Source: Camelus bactrianus
Lineage: Eukaryota; Chordata; Mammalia; Artiodactyla; Camelidae
Assembly (NCBI RefSeq): GCF_048773025.1
Contig: NC_133544.1
Span: 76,111,001-76,175,000, forward strand
Reading direction: 5' to 3'
Length of the DNA stretch: 64,000 bases
Position numbers and translations under genes: made by a program. Positions 24,171 through 36,945 of the stretch are shown here, piece after piece (the stretch's first letter is position 1; every line of letters starts with the position of its first letter). The notes under the pieces were generated by a model, which searched no databases, had not been told where the DNA came from, and saw only the letters and a program-made list of their open reading frames with translations.

Positions 24171-26605
24171 TTTTAGCAGGTACAACCTTGGGCATGTGTA
24201 CAGTCGTTCTGCCCTCCTCATCTTCCATCCTGGAGAGGACAGTGGCTTTATCCAGTCTCTTTAAATGTCTCTTTCCTTGATCTCCTTGTTACCTGATTTT
24301 ACCTGGTTTATCTGTTAGTATCACATCTAGCTGCTACCCTCCAGTAATCACTGATTTCTTTTATAGTTTTCCACCCGGGGCATAAAGTGTTCTGTAGTCT
24401 GATCCAATTAAGCTCAGGCTGTTTTGCAGGAGCAACCTTTGAGGATTATGCCAACCCCAAGAGGGCTCTTCTTAGCTGTCTCTTCCCCTGATTCTCTCTA
24501 TTAGTTGGTCTACCGTGTTGCTTATTGTTATCATGAAGTCTACTACCAGTTGTTTAATTGCTCACTACCAAAATCTTCATTGTTTTGACATCATCCTTGG
24601 CTTGAATGTCTATGATTTGTTACAAACAAAGTCAGTTATCTTAGGGAAAGCTTTGGGTCTCTTTTTATCACTGCCTGCCTCTTTTCCTGGCAGAAATTCT
24701 GTGCCACAACTCCAGGGGGCAGGGAATGCAGCCTGATCCTCTCAGAGTCAACCCTGCTCTAATAGGAGTCAGGGTAGCAGTCCGTGGTCTTCTTGGCTTG
24801 CCTCTTCCTGCATGGAATGCCCACCCTGTGAGTGATCCAGTGCAAGCCTGAATCAGGGACCAGTATTCTCGTCCTCCCATACCTGGAGTAGAGCTTCTAC
24901 CCTATGAATGGGGGCTGAGTAGAAGAAAGGAGTCACAGACCTCTCAGCTGCATTTTTTGGGGAAAGAGCTTCTGCAGACCTACTGGGAAATGAGAAACAC
25001 GAGCCAGTGTGTCTCTCTTAGAAAACATAGCTCTGTACTGGCAGCTGGGAAAGAGGGACCTCCTTCACCTTGGCTGCTTATACCCACAGTAAAGCTTCCA
25101 TAATACAGAGCTGGCACTGGGGAGGGGTAAAGGAGCATTTCATAGTTCAAATGCACAGACTCTCACCTTTTGTAGAGATTTAATAGATTTTTCTGCAATA
25201 GATATTTCTACATTAGCTGTATTCCTGTATTCCCTTAGAAAATTTTCTAGAAATTTTAAATGGTTCTTTTTTTTTTAACGAATACATAACTTTCACCAGT
25301 TGTGATTGTTTCTCTTACAGAAGATCTGCAGAGATCCTCACCCACCATTGACAAAGTCTTGCCAAGTTCACTTTTGCCTACCCTCCATTTATTTTATAAT
25401 GTCATGTTTTCCTCCTTTATAACAGTTTTCTGACTTTTTTCTAATGAAGCAGGAAAACATAATGTACCTCCACTGGATATACTTTATGATTCAGGCACCT
25501 CTGGACTATTTGGACAACTTTGTGAGTACAGGCCTTCTAGGATTACATTTGTCAGAGAGAATGCGGAAGCCCCTAAGGAAAAGTCACTGGAGGAAGGACT
25601 ACACAACTGCTTCAGTCACAAGGCAGGTGCAGGATGTCTGTGACTCAGATCTGAAAGTGTGAAACAAAGTTGGGGGGAAAGGGAATGTCCTTGTGATTAT
25701 AAGAGGGTAGAACAATGTTCATCAGGTTGGAAAAAACACATCTCTACAGGCAATGGGATTTCCTAGTGGTCCAAATGTAGGAGGCAGGATGTGCTGCTTA
25801 GGGATACCAGGGGACCATTTTTCTCTGCTCCTCCAGATGCAGATACGTACTTACTGGCATAGAATTTAGTGAGAGAACTGACTCTGATGTCAGGCAGTAC
25901 TCCATTAAGTGAAAGCATCAAGATCATTAGTCATCTATATGATTTCTTCTTGGGAAAAAAAATCTGTGACTTTGTATTCTGTTTTTATAGTTATTGCTGT
26001 TATTTACACATCCACACCATGGTACCTAACCAAGGCATTATAATTTCCATCCACAGTGGCAGAGGACTCACATTTCAGACATGCTTTCCAGGAGCATGGC
26101 TCTTCACTGTTCACTGTTTGCTGTTAAGCTTTCTGATCTGGTAAGACATGTCTCCCATGCACACGGCTGCTTTGCAGCTATGAGCCAGTTGGTATTGGGT
26201 GTGGATGACTGTATGAAACCGTGACCCCAGAGGGATGAAGATTCTAGATTCTAGAAGGGGAGCCTCCTAGTTAGAGTTTGCACAGATTCATGATATCTGT
26301 GATGGATGGAAAGGGAAAATTGGTCCTTTAGTATGTTGTCTTTGCTCTGGTCATTGCCACACTGTGATGTGGAATCCATACTTCTTGGCACAACAAAATA
26401 TGTCACCGTCTGAGGCATTAATAGCAGAGGTGGGTTTGGCATCTTGAGGACTTCAGCACTCATTTGTCTCCCTGGTAGGAGGTCTGCCAGTGGTAGGTGG
26501 TTTTCTGGAAAGCTCTGAGGGCAGAAGTGAGGCATCCATGTGGCTTTTCACAGCCGTTTACAGATACATGAAAGTCATGATTTATAATAGCTTAAAAAAA
26601 AAAAG
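24171..26605. other. unassigned sequence
   Basis: A moderately GC-rich block with no domain-bearing frame. The minus-strand 94-codon frame at 26251-26535 and the plus-strand 91-codon frame at 25869-26144 have no recognisable motif or splice context. I see no repeat that I can name. Confidence 0.35.
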
Positions 26606-26609
26606 ACCA

Positions 26610-26945
26610 TATTTTTTAGAATTGTTTTAGGTTCACAGAAAAATTGAGAGGAAGGTATAGAGATTTCCCATCTTCTCCTGCTCCCGCACATGCGTAGCTT
26701 TCCTCATTCTCAACATCCCCCACCAGAGTGGTACATTTGTTAAAGCTGATGAACCTACACTGACACATATATAATTACCAAAAGTCCATAGTTTTCCTTA
26801 GGGTTCATGCTTGGTATTTTACAATCTATGGATTTGGACAAATGTATAATGATGTATATTCATCATTACAGTATCACACAGAGGATTTTCACTGCCCTAT
26901 AAATACTCTGGCCTCTGCTGATTCATTCCTCCACTGCCCCCTCAC
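26610..26945 (-). repeat. old L1M/L1ME 3' end
   Basis: GAATTGTTTTAGGTTCACAG, AGAGTGGTACATTTGTTAAA, CAAAAGTCCATAGTTTTCCT and GGACAAATGTATAATGATGT are the classic order of an old L1 3' end seen in reverse complement. Only the UTR is present. Confidence 0.85.
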
Positions 26946-26949
26946 CCTC

Positions 26950-27165
26950 CTTTGGTAGTAGTTTTTGAAAGCTTACTATGTGTGAGTAAACACGTTGCGA
27001 TCCATTGCAAGGTAGATCTTTTCATTAACTTCATTTCACAGATGAGGAAACAGACATTGAGAGGTTTGCACATACCTTGATCAGGTCTAGCCAGTGGAGG
27101 AGGAGGGAACCTAACTCCTACTTGAGCATTGTTGACCACTACATTATGTTCGCTCTACAGAGATT
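26950..27165 (-). repeat. MIR
   Basis: TTACTATGTGTGAGTAAACA, TTTCACAGATGAGGAAACAG, GAGAGGTTTGCACATACCTT and AGCCAGTGGAGG follow the reverse-complement MIR core. Confidence 0.7.
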
Positions 27166-27849
27166 CTTAGGGGGAAGTGTGGATGGTCCTGGTAGGTAGG
27201 AGGAGGGCAAGAACTAAGGAAAACTACTGTACTACTTAGTGATCTCAGTTCTCAGTTCTTTTTTTTTTTTTTTTTCCAAAAACTCCAGGCTGGGGTGTTT
27301 GAGAAATACTGTTCACATTTAGTAGTGTTTTTGTGTTTTTTTTTTCATCATGTAGAATATAGCATTTAATAGAGAAACATTTCACATTTTTGTTTCAAAT
27401 TGCTACACTTGTTATAAGTATTAAAAACCATATTTTCTTTAATCACATATTTATAGATGTTATCTAATATCAAATGAAATTTACAGAAAAATTGGGTAAT
27501 TCCTTTGCTATGATTCTCACATACACCAAGAGAAACATTTATTTCTCCTACGTATGTTTATGTTCTTCATAACATTTCTACAGTTTTACTTACCCACCTT
27601 TGGAACAAAGCAATTAAATTACATTTTTCTACATTTTATTGTCAACAGATAATCTATAACCTGATGAATAGTGTTATAATGACTCTATTTGCATATTTCC
27701 TGAGCCATGAAGTTACCATTATTTACCATAATTGTATTTGAAGTGTTCAGAAGGAAATCGTTGTTCTATACCCTCTGCCAAATTTACTTAACACAACTTT
27801 GAACTAATAACTCTCTAGATATATTGCCATCCCTGACTTTGCTTCTATG
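27166..27849. other. AT-rich unassigned sequence
   Basis: It contains two T-runs (near 27258 and 27340). No gene or repeat family was recognised. Confidence 0.35.
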
Positions 27850-28315
27850 CACTAGACCTTTGCATCAATTACCAACTGGACTTTTGTGATGGTAATACTC
27901 CCTGTGGTGGACGCTGATGCATTGTCCAGGTCTTTGTTTAAAATACCTCTTATTCCAGCTGTGGAGTGTTCACAGCTGTCAGCCTTCATCAGGGACTGTC
28001 CTGGTTAGAGAGGCAGCTCACTCAGTCTCATGTCCCTTTCCTGGGGCAGCTCCCTTCCCTTATACACGCCGACCCTCTCACTCAGCTGGGGACAACTCTG
28101 AGGTTTATTCATCTTCAAAGCTCCCCGTAGGCCTGCCTGTGCTTCCATTGAGACTGATTGCTGCCTAGCTTTTCCCACTGCCCAGTCCTGCTTCCTTCCC
28201 TTTACTTCGTTGTGAGTTGATTCCAAGGTCACTCTAATAAACCCCCTGACTGCTAATCTCCACTGCAGGGTCGACTTCCCAGGAAACCCAACTTGCAATA
28301 CTGACAGATCACTCA
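27850..28315 (+). repeat. LTR remnant (possibly ERVL class)
   Basis: The 3' part has the LTR-like order ACTGCCCAGTCCTGCTTCCT, a TCTAATAAACCCCCTGACTG polyadenylation-type stretch, AATCTCCACTGCAGGGTCGA and CCCAGGAAACCCAACTTGCA. No internal region is attached. Family is not assigned. Confidence 0.45.
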
Positions 28316-28389
28316 AATATGGCACGCTTCATACTTAACATGGATTTGGGAAGAAAATGAGGGCGTTTCTGGATTTCCTAAACCAGTTA

Positions 28390-28600
28390 ATGGCACCATC
28401 ATCCACTCTGACAGCCAAGCTGGAGATCTGGGCGTTGGCTCTGGACTCTTGATCACTATTGTTTCCTTGGTTACTAGTCCTGCTGACTCTTGCTCAAATT
28501 CATTTCCAAATACTCCCTTTTCTCTTCATCCCTGTTGCCACTGCTGTGGCTCAAGCCTCTATTACTTCTTGCCTGTCTAGAACAGCAGCCCTGTAATGTA
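28390..28600 (+). repeat. L2-type fragment
   Basis: CATCCCTGTTGCCACTGCTG, TGGCTCAAGCCTCTATTACT and TCTTGCCTGTCTAGAACAGC follow an L2 interior pattern (ctggttcaggccctcatcatctctcgcctggactactgcaa). Confidence 0.45.
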
Positions 28601-30039
28601 CAGAACTGGCAGATGCTATCAGTGCTCTGCTACTTCCCTTGACAGTCACTGTTCCCAGACTCGCCAAAGGCTTGTTACAGCAGCCACCTGCACCTCTCTG
28701 CCTGAGGGCTCTCTCTGGCCTCGGGAGACTGCTGAGTTTGTGCCATGGGCAGACAGGAAGTGCTGAGGAATTACACTCCCAGGAGCAGCCCTAACCATTG
28801 GCAGATAGAAGTTGGTGGATGGATATTCTGATGGGAAACTGAGGCACGCTTTTATATGATCTTCCAGAGGTCACCATGGATTTAAACTTTAATTGCCTGT
28901 AGTTGTAACCGTCTCAATAATGTAAACTTCAACAACCCCTTCCCCTTCCCTGTCCTGTTTATTCACTCCTGTATCAGTGTTTCCTGGTACCGCCTCTCCT
29001 AGGAACTGGCTATGAGAAGGATCTCACCATAGGCTAGGTTGCCCCAGAAGCTGACCCCAAGGTAGGGGTTAAGTGCAGGAAGAACTATCCAAATAAAACA
29101 CAAATGCGATGATTTTATTGTCTCATTTAAAAATTGAGGTTGCTAAAGGTAAAGCCCAAAGTCCCTGTCATGCCATCCAAGGCCTTTATGACTTCTAGCA
29201 TAATCTTTGGTGATTGATGGATCTCTGGTGATTGGAGCTAGCAAATCAAAATCATGGCCCTCCTGAATAATCCACACTCACCTCTCACTTAGAAGATAAG
29301 ACCTCAAGTTGCCAAGCCTACCTGGTTCAGGCTAACCATAGGCTGCACCTAATAGTTCTAAGACTAGTTCAAACATAGCTTCATTGGGCCAAGAAATAAA
29401 ATGACCTCTACTCTAAGCACACAAAAATGTGGGGCTTCTCAATAGCCCACAATGATAAGGTTTCTCACCTACATCCTATTTTAATGGGATTTGGACTAAA
29501 ATCTTGTTAGTTTTCCACAGTTGAGCATTTCTTTGAAGATTGAAATTTTAGAGCTGAAAGGAAAACTAGGGTGGGAAAACAGACATTCATTCTTTTTTGT
29601 GCCTTTAACTTGACCACTAGGGTCCAGATGGACATGAAACCAAAGCTAAGATTATTATATTTGAAAACAGGGCAAGATGGTACTTAAGTGAACATTTATT
29701 GAACACCTACCATACAGAGTGATGTGAGAAATACAGGGGCGGCTTTGGGGCCAAGAAGACTTGAAAGAGAAGGGAGACTATACTTGACTAGATGCTAAAT
29801 CAACTTAAAAACCGAGTCTTTTCTCAAAGCCTTTTGCTGAACTGTTGTTTAATCCTTTGTGCACTGAAAGGGTCTCCACTTTGCACATAAGGCAGTGATC
29901 TTATATTGAATAACTAGTCTACAGCCGCAAACTTAAACACCCCAGGGATGACTTTCTTACCCCATAATCTCTTTTCCAGAATGCTTAGAGTTTTTCTTTT
30001 TAGCTATTACAATTTATAATTGTTCATTTAAGTTCCATC
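28601..30039. other. unassigned sequence, possible L2 debris
   Basis: No gene is supported. A short L2-like piece may lie near 29685-29790 (GTGAACATTTATTGAACACC). The rest is unrecognised. Confidence 0.35.
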
Positions 30040-30160
30040 TTCTTCACTGGACTTCACGTTCCAGAGGGCGGAGAAATACGTGTGTTGTTTGCTACCATAT
30101 TCTTAGTAACATCCTGCCTGACACATGGTGGGGGTTCAATTAATATTGAAAAGAAATGCT
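30040..30160 (+). repeat. L2 3' end
   Basis: TTCCAGAGGGCGGAGAAATA, then CATCCTGCCTGACACATGGT and GGGGTTCAATTAATATTGAA fit the L2 3' tail. Confidence 0.6.
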
Positions 30161-31199
30161 GAAATGTGACACATCAAGGAATTGATCTCAGGTCTGACTT
30201 TCCATCCTTGTGTTCTTTACAATGCATACTTTTAGCAGGTTGAGAGGCAAACATAGTACAACATGTATTTATAAAACTGGTGCTTAAGTGCATCTTTATT
30301 GGCACTGTTAAAGTGAGTAAACAGCCACTGGGCACTCTGACCAAACCTCTGGGCCTTTGTGTCACTTTTAAAAGATGCTTTTCGTGCTTCATGGACTGTG
30401 GGGGCTGAAGAGATTCTGAGTTAGGAATCCACCCACGTGGAAAATTCAGGACCTGGGCTTCTCAGTGATGGATTTCACACACAAGCTAAATTAGGTTATG
30501 GACTGCTCTGTTAAACTATTCACCCCACCTTTCATTTATTTATCCCTGGCTTAGCCCATGAGAAAATTTTATTTCCCATGACAGCTGTTAGCATTGTGGC
30601 TTGGTCTCTAGGCTGTTCCCTTCACGGCTACAAGATGGCTGCCACAGTTCCAGGCAGGGCAGGTGGACAACATCTGGACAAAAGCTGTCACTTTTCTATG
30701 AGTCCTCTGATTTTTCATTGGGAAGAAAAACCTTTTGAGAAGCCTCATGTAAATATTTCTCTTTAGGGAAATTTGGCCATGACAGGGTCCCATGCCCATG
30801 TTTTAGTGGACAAGAGGCTGGCAAAATGCAAATCTGGCATTTTTAACTTCTTCATCCATCTTCTTTTCTTGTGGGTTTTGTCCTCTATTAGAGAGTAGCT
30901 GGAGGTAGTCAACCAGAGATATCCTCACGAGAGCTCTTACTCCGTGAAATAGGCCAACTTAAGTTTTTACTAAAAGGTTTGATTTTAGAGTTGATTTTCA
31001 TAAGGATTAAAGGGAGATTTGATAATTTAAACAATGTAGTGGCTAAGACAATAATCCCTGCCCCAGCAAATGTCTCTCTCCAGTATGCCCTAAAGGTTTT
31101 TTCTAAAATAAGATGTGTTAATTCAATCTCCCTCCTTTTTGGCAAATGGAAATCCAAAAACTGTGACTCTCTGTAAGAGAAAAGGCTGGAAAATCAGTT
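30161..31199. other. unassigned sequence with one old repeat candidate
   Basis: About 30600-30840 (CTACAAGATGGCTGCCACAG, GGGAAGAAAAACC, TTGGCCATGACAGGGTCCCA, CCATGCCCATG) recalls an old LTR-like or unclassified interspersed repeat, not named. No coding signal. Confidence 0.3.
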
Positions 31200-31483
31200 A
31201 GGAGATAAAATGCTATTTTCTGTCTTTCTCATCCTCCACATAGTTGGGTTCCTGGGATTTCCTAAATAGATCATGTACTTGTTACCTTGTATTTTTGTTC
31301 CCCTCAGCCTATTAAAATATTACTAATCCTTCACAGAAGAGCCATCAGAACTGGGCCTTGAAATCTTTAATGATTTCCCCTCCCTTCACCATACTTCTTT
31401 CTTAGCACTTAATGCCATGTGATCCATATCATTGTAGTTTCCTCACAGTCTGTGACCTCAAGGACTCCAAAATGTAATGTCTT
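31200..31483 (+). repeat. L2 3' region, left half, split by L1
   Basis: TTTCCTCACAGTCTGTGACC, TCAAGGACTCCAAAATGTAA and GTCTT match the L2 3' pattern. The pattern resumes past the L1 at 32744 with ACTTATTTTAGTACTTCTTT, so the L1 landed inside an L2. Confidence 0.5.
31469..31483. repeat. L1 target-site duplication, left copy
   Basis: AAAATGTAATGTCTT. Its partner at 32729-32743 reads AAAATGTAGTGTCTT, 14 of 15 identical. Confidence 0.9.
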
Positions 31484-32728
31484 TTTTAAATATTTTTTTT
31501 TGAATTATAGTCAGTTTACAGTGTGTCAATTTATGGTGTACAGCACAATACTTCAGTCATATAGGAACATAAATATATTTGTTTTCATGTTCTTTTTCAC
31601 CATAAGTTACTATAAAATATTGAATATAGTTCCCTGTGCTATACAGTATAAACTTATTTTATGTATATTAGTATCTGCAAATCTCGAATGCCCAAATTAT
31701 CCCTTCCCACCCGTTTCCCCCCATAGTAACCATAAGTTTGTTTTCTATACCTGTGAGTCTGTTTGTTTTGTAAATAAGTTCATTTGTCTCTTTTTATTAG
31801 ATTCCACATGTAAGTGATATCATATGGTATTTTTCTTTCTGATTTACTTCACTTAGAATGACATTCTCCAGGTCCATCCATGTTGGTGCAAATGGCATTA
31901 TTTTATTATTTTTTATGGCTGAGTAGTATTCCATTGTGCAAATACACCACAGCTTCTTTATGCAGTCATCTGTCGGTGGACATTTAGTTTGTTTCCTTGT
32001 CTTGGAATTTGTAAATAGTGCTGCTATGAACATTGGGGTGCATGTATCTTTTTGAATTAAGGTTCCTTCTGGATATATGCCCAGGAGTGGGATTGCTGGA
32101 TCATATGGTAAATCTAATTTTAGCCTTTTGATGAATCTCTGTACTGTTTTCCACAATGGCTGTACCAAGCTACACTCCCACCAACAGTGTAAGAGGGTTC
32201 CCTTTTCTCCAGAGCCTCTCCAGCATTATCATTTGTGGACTTTTGGGTGATGGCCGTTCTTACTGGTGTGAGGTGATACCTCATTGTAGTTTTGATTTGC
32301 ATTTCTCTGATAATTACTGATACTGAGCATTTTTTCATGTGCCTATTGATCGTTTGTATCTCTTCATCGGAGAATTGCTTGTTTGGGTCTTCTGCCCATT
32401 TTTGGATTGAGTCATTTGTTTTTCTCTTACTAAGTTGTATGAGCTGTTTATATATTCTGGAGATTAAGCCCTTGTCAGTCTCATCTTTTGCAAATATTTT
32501 TTCTCCCATTCCGTAGGTTGTTTTTTTGTTTTGCTTATGGTTTCCTTTGCTGTACAAAAGCTTAAAAGTTTAACTAGGTACCATTTGTTTATTTTTGCTT
32601 TTATTTCTATTGCTTGGGTAGATTGTCCTAGGAGAACATTGCTGAGATTTATGTCAGGTAATGTTTTGCCTATGTTTTCTTCTAAGAGGTTTATAGTGTT
32701 TTGTATTATGTTTAAGTCTTTAAGCCAC
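31484..32728 (-). mobile_element. 5'-truncated L1 LINE with clear target-site duplication
   Basis: About 1.25 kb. It holds the T-rich (poly-A) end at 31484, the 3' UTR of the AGTCAGTTTACAGTGTGTCA type and the ORF2 C-terminal region. A 123-codon frame at 31797-32168 reads [32 protein letters not shown] and [14 protein letters not shown], all L1 ORF2 C-terminal motifs. A second frame upstream (32120-32557) continues ORF2 shifted, and a third (32464-32730) covers LLEENIGKTLPDINLSN. At least two frameshifts therefore break it. Flanked by 15-bp duplications at 31469-31483 and 32729-32743. Confidence 0.95.
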
Positions 32729-32743
32729 AAAATGTAGTGTCTT
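32729..32743. repeat. L1 target-site duplication, right copy
   Basis: AAAATGTAGTGTCTT, one mismatch from the left copy at 31469-31483. Confidence 0.9.
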
Positions 32744-32800
32744 ACTTATTTTAGTACTTCTTTGACCTAATGCCCTGTGTACAGTCAATGCTTGAAGTGG
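32744..32800 (+). repeat. L2 3' region, right half
   Basis: ACTTATTTTAGTACTTCTTT, GACCTAATGCCCTGTGTACA continues the L2 pattern interrupted at 31483. Confidence 0.5.
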
Positions 32801-33318
32801 ATTCTCCCTCCTCCCTGTATTTATACCCATTGCAATATTATTACAGACTCTGCTTATTGATGGGAGGAATTGCAATTTCCCTCCCCCTTGAAACTGGGCT
32901 GACTTGTGGCCTGCCACAGTCCTTAGGCAAAACAGAAGTGACAGTACATTCATTCTGAATCTAGGCTTCAGGAGGCCTTGTATGCTTCTGCTTTCATTGT
33001 CTATCAGATAAGCCTGAATTTGTTTTCACAGAAAGCAGAAGGGGTGGGGGAGGGAGCGATAGAGACCATGGAGAGGAGAACTGAGTCTTCCCTAGACAAG
33101 CTGATGGCCAGTTGACCCCCAAACAAGTGGGAAAGCCAAGACGAGATAATCGGATCTGCCTACTCATGTCACAGAAGCCATGTACACATCTGTGAGCCTC
33201 TGGAAACCAGAAAAAAAATCTCCATCCAACCTATAGACATGTGAACAATAGAAAATATTGCACTTTTGAGCTACTATGTTTCTCAGTGGTTTTTATAGAA
33301 CAGTAACCTACTGATAGC
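32801..33318 (+). repeat. MLT1-type (MaLR) LTR remnant
   Basis: CCCTTGAAACTGGGCTGACT, TTCAGGAGGCCTTGTATGCT, TCTGCTTTCATTGTCTATCA and CATGTCACAGAAGCCATGTA precede a closing GAGCTACTATGTTTCTCAGT, matching the ttaagccactaagttttggggt end of this LTR class. It is a decayed solo LTR without internal sequence. Confidence 0.5.
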
Positions 33319-34469
33319 ATGTCCAATAATTTATTGCATTGAAACCACCTTTTGTAATTGAATGAAAATTTCCATCCTTGACAAAGAAAGGTCTAATGAG
33401 AACATGTCCCAAATTCTTCATGATAAAATTACCGTAGATAGTGAACAAGCTAACACAAAATGAGAAACAAGTTAATAAGATAATATTTCCACTTACTTTT
33501 TAAAGGTTATCTTTAAAGTATACTTGCTATGAAAATAAGATGCAAAAGTCCAAGTATAAAATCATTTAATACAAACTACTTTCGTTCCTGGATAAAAGAT
33601 TTTAATGTGCCAACAGAGAGGGTAGTAATAACATTCAAAAGTCAAATTTATTCAAGAAGCCTTTCAAGCTTTATTGTTATGCTAATGAAAATTAATTCAT
33701 AAATAAAATATCAAGTTGAGATGTATGTGCTTGGCAGGTATGGTCTATTAAGGAACACAACACTTAGGTTCATAACTCCTCCTCTGAGTTATTAATACTG
33801 TACGGTTCTCTGCCAGGCCATGGGGCTTATTCTCATGTTAAAGTAACAGGTATTTGCCCAGAATCCTGACTTAACTATGTCCTCATACAACTATAAAGAA
33901 ATCATCATGGAGTCTCAGCATTCTACACAGAGAGGGATCATCAGTAGCCTGGAGCTCCCTAACTTAGAAGTTTAGATTTTATGTGTGTGGGATCAGGATG
34001 CTAGTCTGCACTAGGAATGCAAAAGATGTTTTTAGACTCAGACTTTTGAAAACTGTTAAGGAAGGAAATATTATTCTACTTTAATCAGAATTTAAACAAA
34101 TGTAAAAGATCTGTTTGCTCTTTTGTACCTAGCAAAATCAGCTTTGTGTGACTCTAAGATAAGCCACAGAGAAACTCAGTATAGGGACTAAGAGTTGGTC
34201 TCATGTCCAAATCTTTTGCTTCAGGGGCAAAGCAAATGGGAGGTTGAAATGTACACAGCGTTGCCCTACTCATGTTAGAATTCAAGAAAGAGACAAATGC
34301 TTAAGTGGTGGTTCTACTCAAAGCTTTCTGTGCGTCCAGAGAAGGCATCTACTTGGAGGTAAGTCCTGGAAGTGGGAAGTTCATTGAGAGATGCTGACAA
34401 CTGGAGGTGATAATACTGCAGCATTTCTTTGATATGGCCCCCTAGGATCTGGCTTTCTATGGAATGCTC
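33319..34469. other. unassigned AT-rich sequence
   Basis: No gene or named repeat was found. Confidence 0.35.
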
Positions 34470-34635
34470 ATGAATTAAAATTCAATCAACAGTATTTACT
34501 GAGTACCCGGTGCACCTGGGTTGTATGTTGGGTGGAAGGGAGCAGGGAAGGACAGGGTACTACTTTATTCCTACTCAGAAGTTTACTGTCTTTTTGAAAT
34601 GGGAGGGGAGACTTGAAGGACATTAAATACATATT
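34470..34635 (+). repeat. L2-type fragment
   Basis: TTCAATCAACAGTATTTACT, GAGTACCCGGTGCACCTGGG and CTCAGAAGTTTACTGTC fit a diverged L2. Confidence 0.45.
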
Positions 34636-34639
34636 GAGC

Positions 34640-34862
34640 AGCTCTGTGCCTCCTGCCTCACATATATCTTCACAAGCAATTACGTAGCTGCCCCCCACCC
34701 GCTGCTGGCAGTTCTGCTGTAATAAATAGTAGACATGATGGACCGAGACTCTGAGAATTTGTGTAACTTGACCAAGGCCACATAACTAGCAAGTGGTAAA
34801 GCGAGGATTCAAAATCAGGTGTGACTCCAAATCTCATGCTCTTTTCACTACACAACACTACA
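34640..34862 (-). repeat. MIR
   Basis: Strong reverse-complement MIR: TTGTGTAACTTGACCAAGGC, CACATAACTAGCAAGTGGTA, AGCGAGGATTCAAAATCAGG, TGACTCCAAATCTCATGCTC, TTTTCACTACAC. It is the best-preserved MIR in the window. Confidence 0.85.
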
Positions 34863-35430
34863 GAAGAGCTAGAAGAGTAATTTTTGTGACTCTAGTGCTG
34901 TATCTGTGAGAAAGTACGTATACCTACACATTTATGTAGATGCTTTTCCAGGGCAGATTGCCCCCCACCGAAGTACGATTTCCTGAGGGCCAGGCTACTG
35001 GATCTTTGAGTACAATCGCATCCAATTGCTTTTTGTGGGGAAATAATATATTTTCCTTAAAAAAAAAAATTCCCACAAATCTTGCATATCAGCTCAGCTC
35101 ACAGCATTAGAGATGCATGGGAGTCGAGGGGACTTTTTTCCAACTGTAGATTTTAGGGAGCCTAAAATATTAGAATCCCTCCAGACATTGAAGCAATTAT
35201 GTCCAGTGCCATTGGTTTTGGGGGCACTGTTAAGAGAAGTCATTGACCTAAGATATGTTAATGATGGATTGTGTAATTAGTGAAGGTAATTTTTTTTAAG
35301 CAAAGGGTGCTCTGATTACCCTCAGGAGACATTTCTCAGATACCACTTCAGGGCAAAGATGACTAGTAGTAAACTTTTTGCTTCATGTAGTTTGTGGCAA
35401 TTTAAAACTGCTTACGTATATGGCCTTCTT
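34863..35430. other. unassigned sequence
   Basis: No gene or repeat family was recognised. An A-run lies at about 35061-35070. Confidence 0.35.
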
Positions 35431-35431
35431 A

Positions 35432-36945
35432 AAAAAATATTTAGATATAACTTACGTGCCATAAAATTAATCCAATTAAAGTGTACAGTTTAATGGCTTT
35501 AAGTATATTCATAGTTATGAAACTACTGCCACAATATAAATTTAGAATATTTTCCTTAAGAGTCCCTGTACCAGATTTTAAAATCCATTCTTCATTTGAT
35601 GAATATTTGAGTTGTTTCCACTTTTTGGCTGTTATGAAGGTTGCTATGAGCACTGTGCACAAGTTTTTATGTGGACATACGTTTTCATTTCTCCTGGGCG
35701 TCTCCCTAGGACTAAAATTGTTGGGTCATATGGTAACTCTATACCTATCATTTGAAAAACTGCCAAATTATTTTCCAAATCGCCGCACCATTTTACATTA
35801 CTGCTAGCAATGAACGAAGGTTACAATTTTTCCACATTTTTCATTAGCAGTTGTAATTGTCTGTTGTTCTGATTTTAGCCATCCTAGTGCATGTTGGGTT
35901 GTATATCATTGTGGTTTTGACTTGTGTTTCCCTGATAACTAATGACGTTGAGCATCTTTTCATGTGCATGTTGGCCATCTCTATCTTCTTTGGAGAAATG
36001 TCTTCTCAAATCCCTTGTTCATTCCTAAATTGCCTTATTTGTTTGTTTGTTTATTCATTTATTTATATTGTGTTAGAGTTCTTCAAAATGTATTCCAGAT
36101 ACAAGTCTCTTATCAAATGTATGATTTTCCGTTGTTTTCTCCTGTTGTATGGATTGACTTTTCACTTTCTTGATGGTATTGTTTGTAGCACCAAAGGTTT
36201 TCATTTTGATAAAGTTCAGTTTATATGTCTTTAATTTTGTTATTTGAGCTTACAGTATCATATCTAACTTCCTGGTATCATATCTAACATTGCCTAATCC
36301 CAGGTCACGTAGATTGACCACTATGTTTTTCTCCTAGGAGTCTTATACTTTTCGCTCTGACGTCAGGTTGTGGATGCATTTGAGTTAGTTTTTGTGTATG
36401 ATATGGGGTAGAGGTCCAGATCTCTTCTTTGGCATGTGGATATCTATTTGTTCCAGTACTGTTTGTTGAAAAGACTATCCTTTCCCTCATTGAATTGTCC
36501 TGCCGCCCTGGTAGAAAATCAATTGACCATAAATTTAAGAGTTTTTATTTGTCCTTTCAATTTGTTTCACTGATCTATATGTCTTTTCTTATGCCATTAC
36601 CACACTGACTTGACTGTAGATTTGTAGTAAGTTTTGAAATTGAGAAGTATGAGTCCTCAAACTTTGTTTTTCTTTTTTCAGTATCTCTTGTTTATCTGGG
36701 TCCCTCGTATTTGCTTATAAATTTTAGGATCAGCTTGTCAATTTCTATTTTTAAAAATCAAGTTGGGATTTTGATAAGGAGTATGTTGAACTTGTGGATC
36801 GAACTGAGGAATACTGCCATCACAACAGTAAGTTTCTAATCCATGAACATGGGGTATCTTTACATCTATTTAGCTATTCCTTAATACCTTACAGCAATGT
36901 TTTGTAGTTTTCAGTATATGGGTCTCCTTTTTGAGGATCTGTGAT
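35432..36945 (-). mobile_element. old L1 LINE fragment (L1M-type)
   Basis: It opens with the 3' end (TTTAGATATAACTTACGTGC, CATAAAATTAATCCAATTAA) and runs through the ORF2 C-terminal half: reverse complements of GGGTCATATGGTAACTCTAT, TTGTGGTTTTGACTTGTG and, further up, GGCATGTGGATATCTATTTG. About 1.5 kb, many small gaps, no frame longer than about 125 codons. Its type resembles the element at 16145-17154. Confidence 0.85.
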
